This document shows, piece by piece, positions 41,406-49,766 of a DNA stretch of 64,000 bases (position 1 is the stretch's first letter; every line of letters starts with the position of its first letter). Made by a program: the position numbers and the translations under genes. This DNA comes from DATAZK01 sp965199805. Lineage in GTDB: Bacteria; Actinomycetota; Actinomycetes; Frankiales; Frankiaceae. The DNA lies in assembly GCA_965199805.1 (NCBI GenBank), contig CBDATO010000003.1, forward strand, positions 930,001 through 994,000. Direction: 5' to 3'. The notes under the pieces are model-generated. The model saw only the letters and a program-made list of their open reading frames with translations. It was not told the DNA's origin and did not search any database.

Positions 41406-42938
41406 ATGCCGGTCTCCGTCACCATGCCCCGCCTGGGCGAGAGCGTCTCCGAGGGGACCGTCACCCGCTGGCTCAAGCAGGAAGGCGACCGCGTCGAAGC
41501 CGACGAGCCGCTGCTCGAGGTGAGCACCGACAAGGTCGACACCGAGATCCCCGCCCCCAGCTCCGGTGTGCTCACCGCGATCAAGGTCGGCGAGGACGAG
41601 ACGGTCGACGTCGGCGTCGAGCTCGCCGTCATCTCCGAGGGTGCCGATGCCTCGGCGCCGGCCCCCGCGGCTCCCGCAGCCCCGGCCGCCGAGGCCCCCG
41701 CACCGACATCGGAGCCCGAGCCGGCCGCGGCGACTGCCGAGGCAGCCGAGCCGGTCACCTCGTACGCGACGCCGACCCCCGAGCAGGAGGCACCCGCCTC
41801 GGCCCAGGCGGCTCCGGCCGCACCGCCGGCCCCGCCCGCACCTGCGCCGTCCGCTCCGACACCGTCCGCTCCCCCGGCCGCCCCCGCTGCAGCGCCGTCC
41901 TCCGACGACGGTGACGCCGGCGGTCCCTACGTCACCCCGCTCGTACGCCGGCTGGCGGCCGAGCACGACGTCGACCTGAGCGCGCTGCGCGGCACCGGGG
42001 TCGGCGGGCGCATCCGCAAGCAGGACGTCCTCGACGCCGCCCGCGCCGGAGGCATCGAGCAACCGGAGCCGGCCGAGTCGGCCCCGGTGGCGAGCGCTCC
42101 CGAGACCAGCTCCGCCCCGACCCCGTCGCTGCCCCAGCCGGCTCCGGTCGCCGCATCGGCCCCGCAGGCACCGGTCAAGGCCAGCCAGCCGGCTGCCGCT
42201 GCCGCCCTCACCCAGGTACGCGGCCGCACCGAGAAGCTCTCCCGGCTGCGGTCGGTCATCGCCACCCGCATGGTCGAGTCGCTGCAGCTGTCGGCGCAGC
42301 TCACCACGGTGGTCGAGGTCGACATCACCCGCATCGCCCGGCTCCGCGAGCAGGCCAAGGGCAGCTTCGAGGCCCGCGAGGGCGTCAAGCTCACCTACCT
42401 GCCGTTCTTCGCGGTCGCGGCCTGCGAGGCGCTGAAGCTGCACCCGAAGCTGAACGCCAGCATCGACCAGGCGGCCGGCACCGTGACCTACCACGACGCC
42501 GAGCACCTGGGCATCGCGGTCGACACCGAGCGCGGGCTGCTGGCGCCGGTGATCCACGGCGCGGGCGACCTCAACCTCGGCGGCATGGCCCGCAAGATCG
42601 CCGACCTGGCCGGCCGCACGCGTAACAACGCGGTCACCCCGGACGAGCTCGGCGGCGGCACCTTCACGCTGACCAACACCGGCAGCCGCGGCGCCCTGTT
42701 CGACACCCCGATCCTCTTTCAGCCGCAGGTCGGCATCCTCGGCACCGGCACGGTCGTCAAGCGGCCCGCCGTGATCGACGACCCGGAGCTCGGCGAGGTC
42801 GTGGCCGTTCGGTCGATGGTCTACCTGGCGCTGACGTACGACCACCGCCTCGTCGACGGTGCCGACGCCGCCCGCTTCCTGACCACGATCAAGGAGCGGC
42901 TCGAGGAAGGTGCCTTCGAGGCCGACCTCGGCTTCTGA
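41406..42938 (+). CDS. sucB: 2-oxoacid dehydrogenase E2 (dihydrolipoamide acyltransferase)
   Basis: A 510-residue E2 core protein. One lipoyl domain (residues 1-78, lipoyl lysine in EVSTDKVDTEIP) is followed by an Ala/Pro-rich linker of about 100 residues, an E3-binding domain (YVTPLVRRLAAEHDVDLSALRGTGVGGRIRKQDVLDAA), a second Ala/Pro linker and the catalytic domain ending TYDHRLVDGADAARFL with the catalytic His. M. tuberculosis DlaT (Rv2215), in the same place, has two lipoyl domains; here there is one. Which oxoacid it serves (2-oxoglutarate or pyruvate) is not clear. GAAGGAG precedes the ATG. Confidence 0.92.
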   Translation: MPVSVTMPRLGESVSEGTVTRWLKQEGDRVEADEPLLEVSTDKVDTEIPAPSSGVLTAIKVGEDETVDVGVELAVISEGADASAPAPAAPAAPAAEAPAPTSEPEPAAATAEAAEPVTSYATPTPEQEAPASAQAAPAAPPAPPAPAPSAPTPSAPPAAPAAAPSSDDGDAGGPYVTPLVRRLAAEHDVDLSALRGTGVGGRIRKQDVLDAARAGGIEQPEPAESAPVASAPETSSAPTPSLPQPAPVAASAPQAPVKASQPAAAAALTQVRGRTEKLSRLRSVIATRMVESLQLSAQLTTVVEVDITRIARLREQAKGSFEAREGVKLTYLPFFAVAACEALKLHPKLNASIDQAAGTVTYHDAEHLGIAVDTERGLLAPVIHGAGDLNLGGMARKIADLAGRTRNNAVTPDELGGGTFTLTNTGSRGALFDTPILFQPQVGILGTGTVVKRPAVIDDPELGEVVAVRSMVYLALTYDHRLVDGADAARFLTTIKERLEEGAFEADLGF

Positions 42939-42969
42939 GTCCTGCCACGAGCTCGATGAAGGGTGTCGC

Positions 42970-43866
42970 ATGAAGGTTGCCGTCACGGGCGCCAGTGGAT
43001 TGATCGGCACCGCCCTGGTGCCCGCACTGCGGGCGCAGGGCCATGAGGTGGTCACGCTCGTCCGCCGCGCTCCTACCGGTGCGGACGAGGTGCAGTGGGA
43101 CCCGCAGGCCGGCCGGCTCGACCCGGCCGACCTGACGGGCGTGCAGGCGGCCGTCCATCTGTCCGGTGCCGGGATCAGCAGCCGGCGCTGGTCGGAGGGG
43201 TACAAGCGCACCCTGCGCGAGAGCCGCATCCGCTCGACGACGCTGCTCGCCGAGACGCTGGCCACGCTCGACGAGAAGCCGGCCGTCCTGGTCTCGGGCA
43301 GTGCCGTCGGCTTCTACGGCGACACCCACGACCACGTGACGGACGAGTCCGGCCCCAAGGGGCAGGGCTTCCTCGCCGACCTCGTGCAGGAGTGGGAAGG
43401 GGCGGCCCGACCGGCGGCAGACGCGGGCATCCGGGTCTGCACCATCCGGACCGGCATCGTCCTGTCCAAGCGCGGCGGAGCGCTCAAGCTGCAGCTGCCG
43501 CTCTTCAAGGCGGGCCTCGGCGGACGGCTCGGCAGCGGTCGGCAGTACACCAGCTGGATCACGCTCGACGACCACGTCGCGGCGGTGGCCTTTCTGCTGA
43601 CCGCCGACGACACGCACGGCCCGGTCAACCTCACGGCTCCCGAGCCGGTGACCAACCGGCAGTTCACCAGCGAGCTTGCCGCCGCGGTGCACCGTCCCGC
43701 GTTTGCGGTGGTCCCGCCGTTCGCCCTGCGGATCGCCCTCGACGGCTTCGCCGACGAAGGGCTGCTCATCGGCCAGCGGGCGGTGCCCCGGACCCTCGAG
43801 GGCGCCGGCTTCACGTTCCGCCATCCCCGTCTGCCGGAGGCGTTGACGTCGGTGCTCGCAGGCTGA
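42970..43866 (+). CDS. TIGR01777-family NAD(P)-dependent epimerase-like protein
   Basis: A 298-residue extended SDR protein. The nucleotide motif VTGASGLIGTALVPALRAQGHEVV is at the N-terminus; the conserved HLSGAGISSRRWSEGYKRTLRESRI, SGSAVGFYGD and TGIVLSKRGGALKLQLPLFKAGLGGRLGSGRQYTSWI segments define this family (SDR39U1-like, Rv2216). The C-terminus holds a DUF1731-like ending (PRTLEGAGFTFRHPRLPEAL). Enzyme activity is unknown. The last 56 bases overlap the kinase-like gene on the opposite strand. Confidence 0.9.
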   Translation: MKVAVTGASGLIGTALVPALRAQGHEVVTLVRRAPTGADEVQWDPQAGRLDPADLTGVQAAVHLSGAGISSRRWSEGYKRTLRESRIRSTTLLAETLATLDEKPAVLVSGSAVGFYGDTHDHVTDESGPKGQGFLADLVQEWEGAARPAADAGIRVCTIRTGIVLSKRGGALKLQLPLFKAGLGGRLGSGRQYTSWITLDDHVAAVAFLLTADDTHGPVNLTAPEPVTNRQFTSELAAAVHRPAFAVVPPFALRIALDGFADEGLLIGQRAVPRTLEGAGFTFRHPRLPEALTSVLAG

Positions 43867-45340
43867 CGTCCCGCACCTCCGCCAGCCGCCACGTGCCGGC
43901 GATGCGGCGCAGTGTCACCAGGTGGTCTGCGGCGGGACGAGCGGCGACCTCCTCGGCGGTGCGTCCGGCGACGTCGACGAGCCGGTAGGCAGCCAACCGG
44001 TCTCGTACGCGCAGGGTGACGGCCGCCCCGTCGATGGCCGGCTCGGGTGGTGCGGGTCCCGTCACCGTCTCCACCTCGAGCCGCAGGCCGCGCGCCGACA
44101 GGCCGCGCTCGGTCAGGCGGTCGAGCAGGGACCGGTCGGCCCGCCAGGCCGCCGACCCCGGTGCGTCGATGCCCGCGAGATCCGCCCGGCGTGGCATCCC
44201 CAGCGCGGCGGAGCGGGCAGCGGCCAACCGTTCGAGAACGATGACCCAGCCCGCGTCGGTCGGCGCGACGTCCGGCCCGACATCCGACGGGGCGTCCACC
44301 GGCTTGCCGTCCGCGGCCTCCGGCACTGCCGCGGCACCCGGTCGTCCGGTCGGCCGCTCGCTCGCCATCCAGCCGATGGCGGCCGATCCCACGAGCACCA
44401 GCGCCGCGACGGCGACCAGCAGCTGCCAGGGCCGCGCCGACCGGCGAAGCGTCTCCCACCGCGCGCGCCAGCCCGCGTCCGGCACCGGCCGGGCCTCGGC
44501 CCCGCGATGGCGACCACCGTCCACGCCGGCGATCCGGCGCTCGGCAGGCTCGGCGAGCTCGGCATCCGCGGGTGCGTCACCGGTCAACGAGACGGCCTTC
44601 GCCGGGGTGCTCGCCGCCAGCCGGACCGCGAGCTCGGCCGCGGTGTCCGGAGCCGTCCCCCGGGCGGGCTCCAACGCCCGGGTCAGCTCCTCGGCTCCCG
44701 CTGACTCGAGGTCGAGCAGGGAGGCGAGCACGCGGGCGAGGTCGCGGACGTCGTCCCGGGGATCACCCGCCGCCCCGCAGACACCCATGATCCCGATCCC
44801 GGCCAGCACCGGTCGGCCGCCGGGCGGCAGCACGATGTCGGCGTCGTGCAGATCGCCGTGCGTGAGGTCCAGGGCGTGTGCCGCGTCGAGCGCCCAGGCG
44901 ACGGCGACCCCGACCGTCACCAGCTCGCCCGCGCCGAGCATCCGATGCCGGCCGAGCCGGTCGAGGCTGGTGAGCGGCAGCGACGGCGGCTCGAGGACGA
45001 AAGCGAGACCGTCGAAGGCCGGGCGGGGCTCCAGCACACGCAGCACGTTGACGTCGTCGAGCGCCGTGAGGTCACGCGCCAGCATGAGCGCGCGGGCCCG
45101 GAAGACCGGGTCGACGGGCAGTCGCAGCAGCCGGACGAGGCACTCCCCCACCCCCGGCAGCTCACCCGGCAACGCCGCACCCGTGCTGCCCCCGAGGCCC
45201 CCGGTTCGTCGGGCCCGCCACAGCTCGCCGCGGCCGGAGGCCTGCTCCGTCGGCACCCGCTCGACCAGCTGCAGCCCGTCCACGGCCGGCCCCGAGGTGC
45301 GGCGGGCCGGGCGCACGGCCTGATCGGACACGTTCTGCAT
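43811..45340 (-). CDS. Membrane-anchored kinase-like protein, probable pseudokinase
   Basis: A 509-residue protein. Residues about 20-250 follow the C-lobe pattern of Ser/Thr kinases (ALMLARDLTALDDVNVLRVLE, then ALDAAHALDLTHGDLHDADIVLPPGGRPVLAGIGI, then DPRDDVRDLARVLASLLD). A glycine-rich loop is not evident. The catalytic loop reads HGDLHDADI (H161-H165) and the DFG Asp is missing (LAGIGI), so catalysis is doubtful. A membrane helix (WQLLVAVAALVLVGSAAIGWMA) near residue 315 leads to an extracytoplasmic domain of about 180 residues. TAGCCT lies 7 bases before ATG 45340. The role is unknown; a scaffold or regulator of envelope processes is a guess. Confidence 0.75.
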   Translation of the reverse strand: MQNVSDQAVRPARRTSGPAVDGLQLVERVPTEQASGRGELWRARRTGGLGGSTGAALPGELPGVGECLVRLLRLPVDPVFRARALMLARDLTALDDVNVLRVLEPRPAFDGLAFVLEPPSLPLTSLDRLGRHRMLGAGELVTVGVAVAWALDAAHALDLTHGDLHDADIVLPPGGRPVLAGIGIMGVCGAAGDPRDDVRDLARVLASLLDLESAGAEELTRALEPARGTAPDTAAELAVRLAASTPAKAVSLTGDAPADAELAEPAERRIAGVDGGRHRGAEARPVPDAGWRARWETLRRSARPWQLLVAVAALVLVGSAAIGWMASERPTGRPGAAAVPEAADGKPVDAPSDVGPDVAPTDAGWVIVLERLAAARSAALGMPRRADLAGIDAPGSAAWRADRSLLDRLTERGLSARGLRLEVETVTGPAPPEPAIDGAAVTLRVRDRLAAYRLVDVAGRTAEEVAARPAADHLVTLRRIAGTWRLAEVRDVSLRAPTSTPPADGDGGT

Positions 45341-45428
45341 GGCGGGAAGGCTAGGACGATCGGCGACCCCGCCCGGTCCGGCCTGTGGACAACTCCCGGA
45401 CCCGGCGCCCTGCACTAGCCTCGGCCGG
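45341..45428. promoter_or_regulatory. Divergent leaderless promoters, pseudokinase / FAD oxidoreductase
   Basis: TAGCCT occurs on both strands: minus 45348-45353, 7 bases before the kinase-like ATG, and plus 45416-45421, 7 bases before the oxidoreductase GTG. The two boxes are identical. Confidence 0.6.
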
Positions 45429-46700
45429 GTGGCGGACGCGGATGTCGTGGTGGTCGGCGCCGGGCTGGCCGGGCTCGCCGCCGCACGCCGGCTGACGGAG
45501 CACGGACGCTCGGTCACCGTGCTGGAGGCCGGCCCCGCCGTCGGCGGCAGGGTGCGTACCGACGAGGTCGACGGCTACCGGCTCGACCACGGCTTCCAGG
45601 TGCTCGACACCGGCTACCCGGAGCCGCGCCGGGTCCTCACCGCCGCCGAGTGGGAGGTGCTCGACCTCTCCGAGCTGCCCAACGGGGCCAACCTGTGGCT
45701 CGACGGCCGCTTCCACCGGGTGAGCGACCCGCGCCACCATCCGGGCGACCTGGCGTCCACGCTCGCCGCCCCCATCGGATCGCTGCGTGACCGGGCGGCG
45801 CTGGCCGCCCTGCTGCTGCGGCTGTGGCGTACCCGGGGCGACCGGCTGCTCGACCGGCCGGAGACGAGTGCGTACGAGGCGTTCCGCGCGGCCGGCCTGT
45901 CCGACACGATCATCGACCGGCTGCTGCGCCCGTTCCTGCGCGGGGTGGTGCTCGAGGAGTCGCTGACCACCTCCAGCCGCTTCGTCGACCTGGTGCTGCA
46001 CGCGTTCGCCCGGGGTCGCCAGGCCCTGCCGTCGGCCGGGATCGGCGCGCTGCCCGCCGTGCTCGCAGCAGCGCTGCCCGACGTCAGGCTCGGCCACCGG
46101 GTCGACGCCGTCGCGGCCGGTGAGGTGTTCGTCGGTGGGCAGAGGCTGACCGCCGAGGCCGTCGTCGTCGCGACCGACCCGGCCACCTCGGCGGCCCTGC
46201 TGCCGCAGCTGCTGCCGGCGCCGGTCATGCGCACCGTGACCACCACCTACTTCGCCGCCCCGGAGCCGCCGGCGAAGGTCGGCGCCGCACTGTGCATCGG
46301 CCCCGGCCCGCTGGCAGACGCGATCGTGCTCACCGCCACCGTGCCCTCGTACGCCCCCGCCGGCCGCACCCTGATCAGCGCCAGCACGCTGGAGCCCGAG
46401 CTCTCCGACGCGCAGTGGCGTGGCGCGCTGCGCACCTGGTTCGGCCCGCAGGCGGGCGACTGGGACGAGATCGGCCGCTACCCGATCCGGCAGGCCCTTC
46501 CCGCCGCCGGGCCCCCGATCGGGCGGCTGCGCCGGCCCGTGCGCGTCACCCCCGGCCTGTACGTCTGCGGTGACCACCGCGACAGCCCGTCGCAGCAGGG
46601 CGCGATGGTGAGCGGCCGCCGGGCCGCCGATGCCGTGATGACCGACCACCCGCTCTCGCCGAGCGGACCCACCGACAGCCGAGGAGCTGAGCCCGCGTGA
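45429..46700 (+). CDS. FAD-dependent amine-oxidase-like oxidoreductase
   Basis: A 423-residue flavoprotein with the dinucleotide motif VVVVGAGLAGLAAARRLTEHGRSVTVLEAG, GGRVRTDEVDGYRLDHGFQVLDTGYPE (the GGR motif), and the C-terminal GLYVCGDHRDSPSQQGAMVSGRRAAD. This fits the protoporphyrinogen-oxidase / phytoene-desaturase-like superfamily. Substrate is not predictable, since this subgroup includes many uncharacterised proteins. GTG 45429 is chosen because the FAD motif follows within 10 residues and TAGCCT is upstream. The stop overlaps the peptidase E start. Confidence 0.83.
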   Translation: MADADVVVVGAGLAGLAAARRLTEHGRSVTVLEAGPAVGGRVRTDEVDGYRLDHGFQVLDTGYPEPRRVLTAAEWEVLDLSELPNGANLWLDGRFHRVSDPRHHPGDLASTLAAPIGSLRDRAALAALLLRLWRTRGDRLLDRPETSAYEAFRAAGLSDTIIDRLLRPFLRGVVLEESLTTSSRFVDLVLHAFARGRQALPSAGIGALPAVLAAALPDVRLGHRVDAVAAGEVFVGGQRLTAEAVVVATDPATSAALLPQLLPAPVMRTVTTTYFAAPEPPAKVGAALCIGPGPLADAIVLTATVPSYAPAGRTLISASTLEPELSDAQWRGALRTWFGPQAGDWDEIGRYPIRQALPAAGPPIGRLRRPVRVTPGLYVCGDHRDSPSQQGAMVSGRRAADAVMTDHPLSPSGPTDSRGAEPA

Positions 46701-47455
46701 ACATCCTGGCGACCAGTGCCGCCTTCCGCCCTGCCCGCCGGGAGGGGATGAAGCCGAGCCCGGTCGTGGAGTACGCCATCCAGCTCGCCGAGGAGGAGGG
46801 CACGCTGGCCGGCCGGTCGGGTGCCCGGCCCAAGGTGTGTGTGCTGCACACCGCGCTCGGCGACGACCCGGCGTGGGTCGCGCGTACGTATGCCACCTTC
46901 GCCGCTCACCGCCCCGACTTGCAGCTCAGCCATCTCGCGCTCTTCCCGATGCCCAACATCGACGACCCGCGTGCCCACCTCCTCGAGCAGGACGTGATCT
47001 GGGTGGGCGGCGGAAGCGTCGCCAACCTGCTCGCCGTGTGGCGCGTCCACGGCCTCGACGAGGTGATGCGCGAGGCGTGGGAGGCGGGCATCGTGCTCAC
47101 CGGCGTCTCGGCCGGCTCGCTGTGCTGGCACGTCGGCGGCACCACCGACTCCTACGGCCCGGAGCTGCGCGCGGTGACCAACGGGCTCGGCCTGCTCCCG
47201 TACAGCAACACCCCGCACTACAACTCCGAGGAGCAGCGCCGTCCGCTGTATCAGCGGCTCGTCGCGAGTGGTGCGCTGCCGACCGGCTTCGCCACCGACG
47301 ACGGGGTGGGCCTGCACTACCGCGGCACCGAGTTCGTCGAGGCCGTCTCGGACCGGCCGGAGGCGTACGCGTGGCGCGTCGAAGCCGCCACCGATCCCGA
47401 CGGCGACCCGGGCGTGCTGGAGACACAGCTCACGCCCCGCCGCCTCGATCTGTGA
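46697..47455 (+). CDS. Peptidase E (S51 family)
   Basis: A 252-residue class I glutamine-amidotransferase-like serine peptidase. The nucleophile elbow GVSAGSLCWHVGG holds the active Ser, and WVGGGSVANLLAVW and LPYSNTPHYNSEEQRR supply the family surroundings including a His. Peptidase E cleaves aspartyl dipeptides; cyanophycinase is a relative with similar sequence, but no cyanophycin synthetase is present. GTG start overlaps the oxidoreductase stop (GTGA), so the two are cotranscribed. Confidence 0.85.
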   Translation: MNILATSAAFRPARREGMKPSPVVEYAIQLAEEEGTLAGRSGARPKVCVLHTALGDDPAWVARTYATFAAHRPDLQLSHLALFPMPNIDDPRAHLLEQDVIWVGGGSVANLLAVWRVHGLDEVMREAWEAGIVLTGVSAGSLCWHVGGTTDSYGPELRAVTNGLGLLPYSNTPHYNSEEQRRPLYQRLVASGALPTGFATDDGVGLHYRGTEFVEAVSDRPEAYAWRVEAATDPDGDPGVLETQLTPRRLDL

Positions 47456-47461
47456 CCTTGC

Positions 47462-47507
47462 TTCGCCCTAGCACCACGGTGACATCGTTTCGCCCTAGCT
47501 GACGCAC
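47462..47507. repeat. Relative of the 34-bp repeat between pepE and lipB
   Basis: TTCGCCCTAGC occurs at 47462-47472 and 47489-47499 (27-base period). The second copy continues into GACGCACCC, which parallels TCGCCCTAGCTACGCACCCC at the glycerate kinase array near 30.6 kb. Both arrays start immediately after a stop codon. Confidence 0.75.
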
Positions 47508-47525
47508 CCGCCGTAGCCTGGAGGC

Positions 47526-48155
47526 ATGCAGGTCGAGCGGCTCGGTCGGATCGGTTACGAGCCCGCGCTGGAGCACCAGCGAGACGTGCTCGCGCGCCGC
47601 GCCGACGAGCTCACCGGCGACACACTGCTGCTGCTCGAGCACGACAGCGTGTACACCGCGGGCAAGCGCACGCTGCCCGAGGAGCGGCCGTTCGACGGCA
47701 CACCCGTCATCGACACCGACCGTGGCGGCAAGATCACCTGGCACGGTCCGGGCCAGCTGGTGGGCTACCCGATCGTCAAGCTGGCCGACCCGGTCGACGT
47801 GGTCGCGTACGTCCGCACGTTGGAGGCGGCGCTGATCGACGCGATCGCCGAGCTCGGGCTGGAGAGCCGCCGGGTGGACGGCCGCTCCGGGGTCTGGACC
47901 ATGGACGGGGAGCGCAAGATCGCCGCGATCGGGATCCGGGTCAGCCGCGGAGTGACGATGCACGGCTTCGCCCTCAACTGCGACTGCGACCTCTCCGTCT
48001 TCGACCGCATCGTGCCGTGCGGCATCCGCGACGCGACTGTGACGAGCCTGTCGGCCGAGCTGGGGAAGCAGGTGACCGTCGCCGACGCTGTAGCTGTCGT
48101 GGAACGCGTCGTCGTCGCCCAGCTGCAGACCGCCGCGCGCCCGGTGGCCGCATGA
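47526..48155 (+). CDS. lipB: Octanoyl-ACP:protein octanoyltransferase
   Basis: A 209-residue enzyme that transfers octanoate from acyl carrier protein to lipoyl domains. Motifs: VYTAGKRTLPEERP, TDRGGKITWHGPGQLVGYPI, GRSGVWTMDGERKIAAIGIRVSRGVTMHGFALN, and the catalytic Cys in IVPCGIRDATVTSL with the Lys in GERKIA. TAGCCT (47514-47519) lies 6 bases before ATG; GGAGG is also present 1 base before it, so both leaderless and leadered starts are conceivable. The lipA ATG overlaps its stop. Confidence 0.94.
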   Translation: MQVERLGRIGYEPALEHQRDVLARRADELTGDTLLLLEHDSVYTAGKRTLPEERPFDGTPVIDTDRGGKITWHGPGQLVGYPIVKLADPVDVVAYVRTLEAALIDAIAELGLESRRVDGRSGVWTMDGERKIAAIGIRVSRGVTMHGFALNCDCDLSVFDRIVPCGIRDATVTSLSAELGKQVTVADAVAVVERVVVAQLQTAARPVAA

Positions 48156-49090
48156 CCACCGAGGCCGCCCCGCCCGACGGCCGGCGGATGCTGCGTATCG
48201 AGGCCCGTAACGCCGAGGTGCCGATCGAGCGCAAGCCGCCGTGGATCAAGACCCGGCTGCGCACCGGCCCGGCGTACACCGAGCTCACCGGCCTGGTGAA
48301 GCGCGAGGGCCTGCACACCGTCTGCCAGGAAGCCGGCTGCCCCAACATCTACGAGTGCTGGGAAGACCGCGAGGCCACCTTCCTGATCGGCGGCGACGCC
48401 TGTACCCGGCGCTGTGACTTCTGCCAGATCGACACCGGCAAGCCGCAGCCGCTCGACCGTGACGAGCCGCGCCGCGTCGCGGAGTCGGTCGCCACCATGG
48501 GCCTGCTGTACGCGACCGTCACCGGCGTGGCCCGCGACGACCTGCCCGACCAGGGCGCCTGGCTGTACGCGGAGACGGTCCGCGCGATCCACGCCGCGCT
48601 CCCCGGCTGCGGCGTGGAGCTGTTGATCCCGGACTTCTCCGGTGATCCCGCGCTGCTCGCCGAGGTCTTCGCCGCGGCGCCGGAGGTGCTGGCGCACAAC
48701 CTGGAGACCGTGCCGCGGATCTTCAAGCAGATCCGCCCGGGCTTCCGTTACGACAGGTCGCTGGACGTCATCCGCCAGACGCGTGCGGCCGGTCTCGTCA
48801 CCAAGAGCAACCTCATCCTCGGCATGGGCGAGACCCGCGCCGAGGTGAGTGAGGCCCTCGAAGACCTGCATGCCGCCGGCTGCGAGCTCATCACCATCAC
48901 GCAATACCTGCGCCCGAGCCCCCGGCACCACCCGGTGAGCCGCTGGGTGAAGCCGGAGGAGTTCGTCGAGCTGGAGGCCGAGGCCGAGAAGATCGGCTTC
49001 GCCGGGGTGATGAGCGGTCCGCTCGTCCGGTCGTCCTACCGCGCCGGCCGCTTGTATGCCCAGGCGAAGGACCGCCGCAGCAGCCTGTGA
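48152..49090 (+). CDS. lipA: Lipoyl synthase
   Basis: A 312-residue radical-SAM enzyme inserting two sulfurs into octanoyl groups. It has both cluster motifs: the auxiliary site CQEAGCPNIYECWEDREATF and the radical-SAM CTRRCDFCQID. SNLILGMGETRAEVSEALEDL, YLRPSPRHHPVSRWVKPEEF and the C-terminal RSSYRAGRL, whose Ser ligates the auxiliary cluster, complete the picture. It overlaps lipB by 4 bases and converges on terD genes. Its products feed SucB and the glycine cleavage system. Confidence 0.95.
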   Translation: MTTEAAPPDGRRMLRIEARNAEVPIERKPPWIKTRLRTGPAYTELTGLVKREGLHTVCQEAGCPNIYECWEDREATFLIGGDACTRRCDFCQIDTGKPQPLDRDEPRRVAESVATMGLLYATVTGVARDDLPDQGAWLYAETVRAIHAALPGCGVELLIPDFSGDPALLAEVFAAAPEVLAHNLETVPRIFKQIRPGFRYDRSLDVIRQTRAAGLVTKSNLILGMGETRAEVSEALEDLHAAGCELITITQYLRPSPRHHPVSRWVKPEEFVELEAEAEKIGFAGVMSGPLVRSSYRAGRLYAQAKDRRSSL

Positions 49091-49118
49091 TCACGAGGCC
49101 GGTGCGGCAGCACTGCCC

Positions 49119-49766
49119 TTATTTGCGGCCGGGCCGCCAATCCAGACCCCAGCTGTAGGCCGCGTCGAGTGCATCCTGCGCGCCGTCGATGTAGCGGACC
49201 TCGCGGCGGACGATGAGCTCGCCACCGACGTTCTCCAGCATCGCGATCGCGCAGCTGCGCGCACCCTTGCGTGGCTCATCGAGCACGATCTCGATCGGCG
49301 GGCCGGCCACCGGGAAGAGCGTGACCACGGCATTGGCCTGGTCCCAGGCCGGAACGCCCTCGTAGATGAAGGCGAACACCAGAACCCGCTTGATCTTGGC
49401 GGCCTGGTCGAGGTTGACGTGCAGGGTCTCCCCTGCGGCGCTGCCCCCCGTGCGGTCGTCACCGTCGAGCTGCACGTACGGCGCCGCTGTGAGCGAGCCG
49501 AAGGAGTTGCCGAGCGCCTGCACGACGCCCTTGGACCCGTTGCTCATCTCGTAGAGGGCACCGAGGTCGAGGTCGATGCCGTCCGAGCCGGAGGCCGCCA
49601 GCTTCTTGAAGAAGCCCTTGACGGCCGGCTTCGACGTCCAGTTCAGGTTGACCCGCAGCTGACCGCTGGCGGCGCCGCCCTTGCTGAGCGAGACGCTCGG
49701 GGCGGACTTGGTCAGCGTCAGCTTGCTCAGTGAGACGCCGGGGTTGGGGCCGGGAGGGGTGCTCAT
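49119..49766 (-). CDS. TerD-family stress protein (divergent)
   Basis: A 215-residue protein of the TerD/CABP fold. The N-terminus has repeats VSLSKLTLTKSAPSVSLSK, followed by LNWTSKPAVKGFFKKLAASGSDGIDLDLGALYEM with the acidic calcium-binding type loop, PYVQLDGDDRTGGSAAGETLHVNL, and a C-terminal CAIAMLENVGGELIVRREVRYIDG. ATG 49766 overlaps the stop of the second TerD gene (ATGA). The tellurite name is historical: TerD proteins occur in stress and membrane-associated complexes. No TerB, TerC or chemical-resistance gene is near. Confidence 0.82.
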   Translation of the reverse strand: MSTPPGPNPGVSLSKLTLTKSAPSVSLSKGGAASGQLRVNLNWTSKPAVKGFFKKLAASGSDGIDLDLGALYEMSNGSKGVVQALGNSFGSLTAAPYVQLDGDDRTGGSAAGETLHVNLDQAAKIKRVLVFAFIYEGVPAWDQANAVVTLFPVAGPPIEIVLDEPRKGARSCAIAMLENVGGELIVRREVRYIDGAQDALDAAYSWGLDWRPGRK

